Assembly (NCBI GenBank): GCA_964526565.1
Contig: CAZGMC010000038.1
Location: 1 to 35,531, forward strand
Direction of reading: 5' to 3'
DNA: 35,531 nt
DNA from: CAZGMC01 sp964526565
GTDB lineage: Bacteria > Pseudomonadota > Alphaproteobacteria > DSM-16000 > Inquilinaceae
Part shown: positions 31,583 through 35,531 of the stretch, in pieces
How positions within the stretch are numbered: the stretch's first letter is position 1
How the letters are laid out: each line of letters starts with the position of its first letter
Position numbers and translations under genes: made by a program
Notes under the pieces: generated by a model
Told to the model about the DNA's origin: nothing
Database searches by the model: none
Seen by the model: only the letters and a program-made list of their open reading frames with translations

Positions 31583-32365
31583 TCACTTGACGAACTTCCT
31601 GAACTCCGGCTGCCGCTTTTCCTGGAACGCCCGCACCCCCTCCCGGCTCTCCTCGGTGTCGTAGAACATCCTGACCTGGTACAGGCCCATGGCCGAGATG
31701 CCGGCGATGTGGGCGGTGTCGGCGTTGAACGAGCGCTTGGCGATGGCGATCGCCGTCGGGCTCAGCGCCAGCATCTCGCTGCACCATCGGGCGACCTCGG
31801 CGTCCAGATCCTCGTCGGGGACGGCGATGTTGGCCAGGCCCATGTCCACCGCCTGGTCCGCGGAATAGCGCCGGCACAGGAACCAGACCTCGCGGGCCTT
31901 CTTCTCGCCCAGGCAGCGAGCCATGTAGGCCGTGCCGAAGCCGGGGTCGACCGAGCCGACCTTCGGGCCGACCTGCCCGAACACCGCGCTCTTCGCCGCA
32001 ATGGTCAGGTCGCACAGCAGCGCCAGCACGTTGCCGCCGCCGATGGCATAGCCGCGCACCTTGGCGATGACCGGCTTGGGCACCTCGCGGATGATGCCCT
32101 GCATCTCCTCCAGCGGCAGCCCCACCGTGCCGCGGCCGTCGTACTGGCCGGCATGGGAAGACTGGTCGCCGCCGGTGCAGAACGCCCTGGTCCCCGCCCC
32201 GGTCAGGACGATCACGCCGACCTCCCGGTTCCAGCCGGCGCGGTTGAAGGCGTGGATGATCTCCTCGCAGGTCTGCGCGCGGAAGGCGTTCATCCGGTCC
32301 GGCCGGTTGATGGTGATCGTGGCGACGCCGCCGGCCTCGTCGTACAGGATGTCCGCGTAGGTCAT
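31583..32365 (-). CDS. badI: BadI-like 2-ketocyclohexanecarboxyl-CoA hydrolase (crotonase superfamily)
   Basis: 260 residues, crotonase fold. NRPDRMNAFRAQTCEEIIHA, TRAFCTGGDQSSHAGQYDGR then GTVGLPLEEM, VIAKVRGYAIGGGNVLALLC (oxyanion hole) and VFGQVGPKVGSVDPGFGTAY match Rhodopseudomonas BadI much better than MenB, especially the YDGRGTVGLP and SVDPGFGTA stretches. The C terminus EKRQPEFRKFVK also fits. BadI opens the ring of 2-ketocyclohexanecarboxyl-CoA to pimelyl-CoA in cyclohexanecarboxylate and benzoate degradation. No other bad genes lie nearby. MenB (naphthoate synthase) is the alternative, but no menaquinone genes are adjacent. GGGGA lies 7 bases upstream of the ATG. Confidence 0.75.
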   Translation of the reverse strand: MTYADILYDEAGGVATITINRPDRMNAFRAQTCEEIIHAFNRAGWNREVGVIVLTGAGTRAFCTGGDQSSHAGQYDGRGTVGLPLEEMQGIIREVPKPVIAKVRGYAIGGGNVLALLCDLTIAAKSAVFGQVGPKVGSVDPGFGTAYMARCLGEKKAREVWFLCRRYSADQAVDMGLANIAVPDEDLDAEVARWCSEMLALSPTAIAIAKRSFNADTAHIAGISAMGLYQVRMFYDTEESREGVRAFQEKRQPEFRKFVK

Positions 32366-32404
32366 GGGCCGGTCCCCGGTTCCGGATAAAGTGCGGCGCC
32401 CGTC

Positions 32405-32634
32405 CTATTGCCGCTCTTCGGTGAGGTTGAGGCGGCGCTTGACCCGCTCCAGGCGCAGGCTCATTTCCGCCGGAAGTTGTACAGGTTGTTGATGTCCGTC
32501 TGGAAGGCGAGCATGTGCGTGCGCATGGCGCGCAGCTCGTCCCGCACTTCGCGCAATTGTGCCTTCACATCGGACAGGCTGTCCTGCATGCTCTTCAGCA
32601 CCTCGTAGAGCAGCTCGTTGCTCACGTTGGTCAT
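32405..32634 (-). pseudogene. small coiled-coil protein with a probable 3' frameshift
   Basis: From ATG 32634 the frame reads MTNVSNELLYEVLKSMQDSL, VKAQLREVRDELRAMRTHML, AFQTDINNLYNFRRK and stops at 32461. The other frame just downstream continues LPAEMSLRLERVKRRLNLTE to a stop at 32405, which looks like the natural C terminus (a charged helix ending in a R-R-L pattern) of this family of about 75-residue coiled-coil proteins. A one-base deletion near 32470-32480 would explain the switch. An upstream in-frame ATG at 32676 exists. Function unknown; it lies between badI and mutA. Confidence 0.5.
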
Positions 32635-32872
32635 CGCCGCACGTTCCCGCCTTGCGCCGCTCCGGCCGTCGGCCATCCCCTAACAGAGCGCCGCGACTCA
32701 CCGCAAGCGGAACGTCCTTGCGGTCCTTGACGGTCGGGGTGTCCTGCCGTAGCGTCGGCGTTCAAAAAGCCGTCGGCCCGGCCCGAAAATCCGCCGTCAT
32801 GCCGGTGTCGGGCGAGCGGACGTCCGCCCGCCGCGGCGGGTACCTGTGCTCAACGGACTGGTCGGAGGCGCA

Positions 32873-34999
32873 ATGAGCGACGAAACCCTCACCCTCGGCA
32901 GCGACTTCTCGTCACCATCGTATGAACAATGGGTGGCGGAGGTCGAAAAGACCCTCAAGGGGGCTCCCTTCGACAAGAAAATGTACACCAGGACCTACGA
33001 AGGGATCGCCCTTCAGCCGGTGTACACGCGCACCGACTGGCCGGCCGCAGGCGACCCTTCCGGGTTCCCGGGTGCCATGCCGTTCACGCGCGGCAGCCGC
33101 ACGGCGGGCCATGTGATCGACGGCTGGGACGTGCGCCAGATGCATGTCCACCCGGACATCAAGACCGCCAACGCCAACATCCTGAGCGATCTGGACCGGG
33201 GCGTCACCTCGCTGATCCTGCGCTTCGACCATGCCTTCCACGCCGGGCTCGACGGCGACGCGGCGGAGGCCGAGGGCCTGGCCGGCGACGATGGCCTGAT
33301 GGTCTACAGCGTCGACGACCTGGACGACGTGCTGGCCGGCGTCGACCTGTCGCTGGTGCCGCTGTCGATCGAGGCCGGGGCACAGTTCATGGCCGGCGCC
33401 GCCCTGCTTGCCGCCGTCTGGCAGCGTCGCGGCCTGGGCGGCGACGCGGCGCGCGGCGCCTTCAACGCCGACCCGCTGGGCGTGCTGGCCGCGACCGGGT
33501 CGCTGCCGGTGCCGGTCGAGACGGCGCTCAAGCGCGTCGGCGACCTGGCCGCCTACACCGCCAGGACCTGGCCGAACGTCACGGCGGTGCGGGTCGACAC
33601 CTCGCCCTATCATACCGCCAGCGCCTCGGAGACGCAGGACCTGGCCGTGTCGATGGCGACGGCCGTGGCCTACCTGAAGGCGCTGACCGACGCCGGGCTG
33701 GACATCGATACCGCCTGCCGGCAGATCGCCTTCACCTACCCGGTGAGCTGTGACTTCTTCATGTCGATCGCCAAGCTGCGCGCGGCACGCAAGCTGTGGT
33801 CGCGGGTCGCCGAGGCATGCGGCGCGGCGGAGCCGGCGCGGGCCATGGCCCTGCACGGCATCACCGCGCACCGCATGCTGACCCAGCGCGACCCGTGGGT
33901 GAACCTGCTGCGCACCACGGCGTCCAGCTTCGCCGCGGCGCTGGGCGGGGCCGATGCCATCACCGTCAAGCCCTATGACGGCGCCATCCGGCCGCCGGAC
34001 GCGCTGGGTCGCCGCCTGGCGCGCAATACCCAGATCACCCTGCAGGAGGAGAGCTACCTGACCAAGGTGATCGATCCGGCCGGCGGCTCCTGGTACATCG
34101 AGAGCCTGACGGATCAGTTGGCCCGCACCGCCTGGGGCCAGTTCCAGGAGATCGAGAAGGCCGGCGGCATCGTCGCGGCGCTCAATGGCGGCCTGATCCG
34201 CGGCTGGGTGGACGCCGTGCACACGGAGCGGCTATCCAACCTGGCCAAGCGCCGCGATCCGGTCACCGGCATCAGCGAGTTCCCGAACCTCTACGAGGAA
34301 CCGGTCACCCGCCCGCCGCTGGACATGGCCGGCTACCGCACCGCCGCGGCCGACCGGCTCAAGGCGACCCGCGCCGGCGACGGCGACGCCGCGGCTGGAG
34401 TGGCCGAGGCCGCCAGGTCCGGCACGCCGGGGCTGCTGGCCGCCGCCTGTGCCGAGGCCGCCGGCCAGGGCGCCACCGTCGGCGCCCTGGCCAAGGTTCT
34501 GGCCGCGCCCGACGGGGCGGCGCTGGAGCCGTTCCCGCAACGCCGGCTGGCCGAGCCGTTCGAGGCGCTGCGCAACGCCGCCGACGCCTGGAAGGAGAAG
34601 ACCGGCAACTGGCCGCAGATCTTCCTGGCCAATCTGGGCCGCATCGCCCAGCACACCGCCCGCGCCACCTTCTCCAAGAACTTCTTCGAGGCCGGCGGCA
34701 TCCAGGCGCTGACCAACGAGGGCTTCAAGGACCCGGAGAGCTGCGTCAAGGCGTTCCAGGAAAGCGGTGCCCGCATCGCCATCATCTGCGGCACCGACGC
34801 CCAGTACGAGGAGATGGTGCCGCAGTTCGCCCAGGCCTTGAAACGGGCCGGCTGCACCATGCTGTTCCTGGCCGGCCATCCCGGCGAAAAGAAGCAGACC
34901 CATCTGGATGCCGGCGTCGACGACTTCATCTTCCTTGGCGGCAATGTGCTGGAGACGCTGCGCAAGACCCTGGCTCATCTGGGAGTGACCGAATCATGA
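32873..34999 (+). CDS. mutA: methylmalonyl-CoA mutase small (beta) subunit
   Basis: 708 residues. It opens with SYEQWVAEVEKTLKGAPFDK and YTRTYEGIALQPVYTRTDWP, followed by the TIM-barrel region (DVRQMHVHPDIKTANANILS, VNLLRTTASSFAAALGGADA, VIDPAGGSWYIESLTDQLA). The C-terminal B12-like domain (IAIICGTDAQYEEMVPQFAQ, FLAGHPGEKKQTHLDAGVDD) lacks the DxHxxG cobalamin-binding motif, as expected of the non-catalytic subunit. With MutB it interconverts methylmalonyl-CoA and succinyl-CoA. Start 32873 is fixed by GGAGG five bases upstream; the GTG at 32846 is less likely. It overlaps mutB (ATGA). Confidence 0.95.
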   Translation: MSDETLTLGSDFSSPSYEQWVAEVEKTLKGAPFDKKMYTRTYEGIALQPVYTRTDWPAAGDPSGFPGAMPFTRGSRTAGHVIDGWDVRQMHVHPDIKTANANILSDLDRGVTSLILRFDHAFHAGLDGDAAEAEGLAGDDGLMVYSVDDLDDVLAGVDLSLVPLSIEAGAQFMAGAALLAAVWQRRGLGGDAARGAFNADPLGVLAATGSLPVPVETALKRVGDLAAYTARTWPNVTAVRVDTSPYHTASASETQDLAVSMATAVAYLKALTDAGLDIDTACRQIAFTYPVSCDFFMSIAKLRAARKLWSRVAEACGAAEPARAMALHGITAHRMLTQRDPWVNLLRTTASSFAAALGGADAITVKPYDGAIRPPDALGRRLARNTQITLQEESYLTKVIDPAGGSWYIESLTDQLARTAWGQFQEIEKAGGIVAALNGGLIRGWVDAVHTERLSNLAKRRDPVTGISEFPNLYEEPVTRPPLDMAGYRTAAADRLKATRAGDGDAAAGVAEAARSGTPGLLAAACAEAAGQGATVGALAKVLAAPDGAALEPFPQRRLAEPFEALRNAADAWKEKTGNWPQIFLANLGRIAQHTARATFSKNFFEAGGIQALTNEGFKDPESCVKAFQESGARIAIICGTDAQYEEMVPQFAQALKRAGCTMLFLAGHPGEKKQTHLDAGVDDFIFLGGNVLETLRKTLAHLGVTES

Positions 35000-35531
35000 G
35001 CGCCATTCCTGATTTCACCACGATCCACCTCGAGCCCGGCAACGCGCCGCCGCAGGACGGGGGCCTGGACGCCTGGCAGGCGCGGCTGAAGGCGGAAACC
35101 GGCCGGAGCATCGAGCAGCTGCTCTGGGAGACGCCGGAAAAGATCAACGTCAAGCCGCTCTATTCGGCGGCGGACCTGGAGGGGCTGGACCACCTCGACA
35201 CCATGCCGGGCCTGCCGCCCTATCTGCGCGGCCCCTATCCCAGCATGTACATCACCCAGCCGTGGACGATCCGCCAGTACGCCGGCTTCTCCACCGCCCA
35301 GGCCTCGAACGCCTTCTACCGGCGCAACCTGGCCGCCGGCCAGAAGGGCCTGTCGGTGGCCTTCGACCTGGCCACGCACCGCGGCTATGACTCCGACCAC
35401 CCGCGCGTGCTGGGCGATGTCGGCATGGCCGGCGTGTCGATCGACTCCATCATCGACATGCGCACCCTGTTCGAGGGCATCCCGCTCGACAAGATGTCCG
35501 TGTCCATGACCATGAACGGCGCCGTGCTGCC
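34996..35531 (+). CDS. mutB: methylmalonyl-CoA mutase large (alpha) subunit, 5' part
   Basis: The gene runs off the window after about 178 codons. After a variable opening (MSAIPDFTTIHLEPGN) come INVKPLYSAADLEGLDHLD, LPPYLRGPYPSMYITQPWTI, RQYAGFSTAQASNAFYRRNL and SVAFDLATHRGYDSDHPRVL, then MSVSMTMNGAVL, which are hallmark MutB substrate-binding sequences. ATG 34996 overlaps the mutA stop, so the two subunits are translationally coupled. This is the catalytic adenosylcobalamin-dependent subunit; its B12 domain lies outside the window. Confidence 0.95.
   Translation, partial: MSAIPDFTTIHLEPGNAPPQDGGLDAWQARLKAETGRSIEQLLWETPEKINVKPLYSAADLEGLDHLDTMPGLPPYLRGPYPSMYITQPWTIRQYAGFSTAQASNAFYRRNLAAGQKGLSVAFDLATHRGYDSDHPRVLGDVGMAGVSIDSIIDMRTLFEGIPLDKMSVSMTMNGAVL

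Overview
The window looks like chromosomal DNA of a GC-rich, nitrogen-fixing alphaproteobacterium, most likely Rhodospirillales/Azospirillum-like. This is inferred from the alphaproteobacterial style of NifH, PheT and UgpB, the nifHDKENX-DUF269-fdxB order, and the C199/C208-type OxyR next to ahpC-ahpD. No species can be named from the sequence alone.

Layout. (1) 1-1040 is a visibly AT-richer edge with the tail of a DUF488 gene and a conserved hypothetical gene carrying two frameshifts that cancel out. (2) 1343-9751, minus strand, is the nitrogenase structural and cofactor-assembly operon nifH-nifD-nifK-nifE-nifN-nifX-DUF269-ferredoxin. It has a clear sigma54 -24/-12 promoter and two NifA upstream activator sites in front of nifH, and two strong inverted repeats between nifK and nifE. 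(3) 10264-14521, plus strand, is a complete sn-glycerol-3-phosphate ABC importer, ugpB-ugpA-ugpE-ugpC, divergent from nif. (4) 14636-20420 holds a lytic-transglycosylase-like gene, pheT without pheS, and ureB-ureC without ureA/D/E/F/G: pieces of normally larger clusters. (5) 20435-22840 is an accessory stretch: an AT-rich unknown gene (possibly two overlapping frames), a membrane protein translationally coupled to an ImmA/IrrE metallopeptidase, and a TetR gene that has lost its DNA-binding half. (6) 22947-25220 is a peroxide-defence locus, oxyR divergent from ahpC-ahpD. (7) 25370-29255 and on to 30061 contains an internally deleted DUF4071-type pseudogene, a gamma-glutamylcyclotransferase-like gene, and exopolysaccharide functions (family 2 glycosyltransferase, outer-membrane beta-barrel, Wza-like export protein). 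(8) 30230-30948 is moaD-moaE (molybdopterin synthase). (9) 31583-35531 has a BadI-like ring-cleaving hydrolase, a small coiled-coil gene with a probable frameshift, and mutA followed by the start of mutB (methylmalonyl-CoA mutase).

How the genes work together. NifHDK form nitrogenase, NifEN and NifX build and carry FeMo-cofactor, and the ferredoxin and DUF269 protein support them. OxyR with AhpC/AhpD is a coherent peroxide-response unit. BadI-like hydrolase and methylmalonyl-CoA mutase both belong to acyl-CoA catabolism, but no operon links them. The most notable features are decayed or split genes and clusters: orphan pheT, orphan ureBC, two frameshifted genes, one internal deletion and two truncations. 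These suggest a rearranged, accessory-rich chromosome, or in part sequence errors at homopolymers. No CRISPR array, rRNA or tRNA was recognised.
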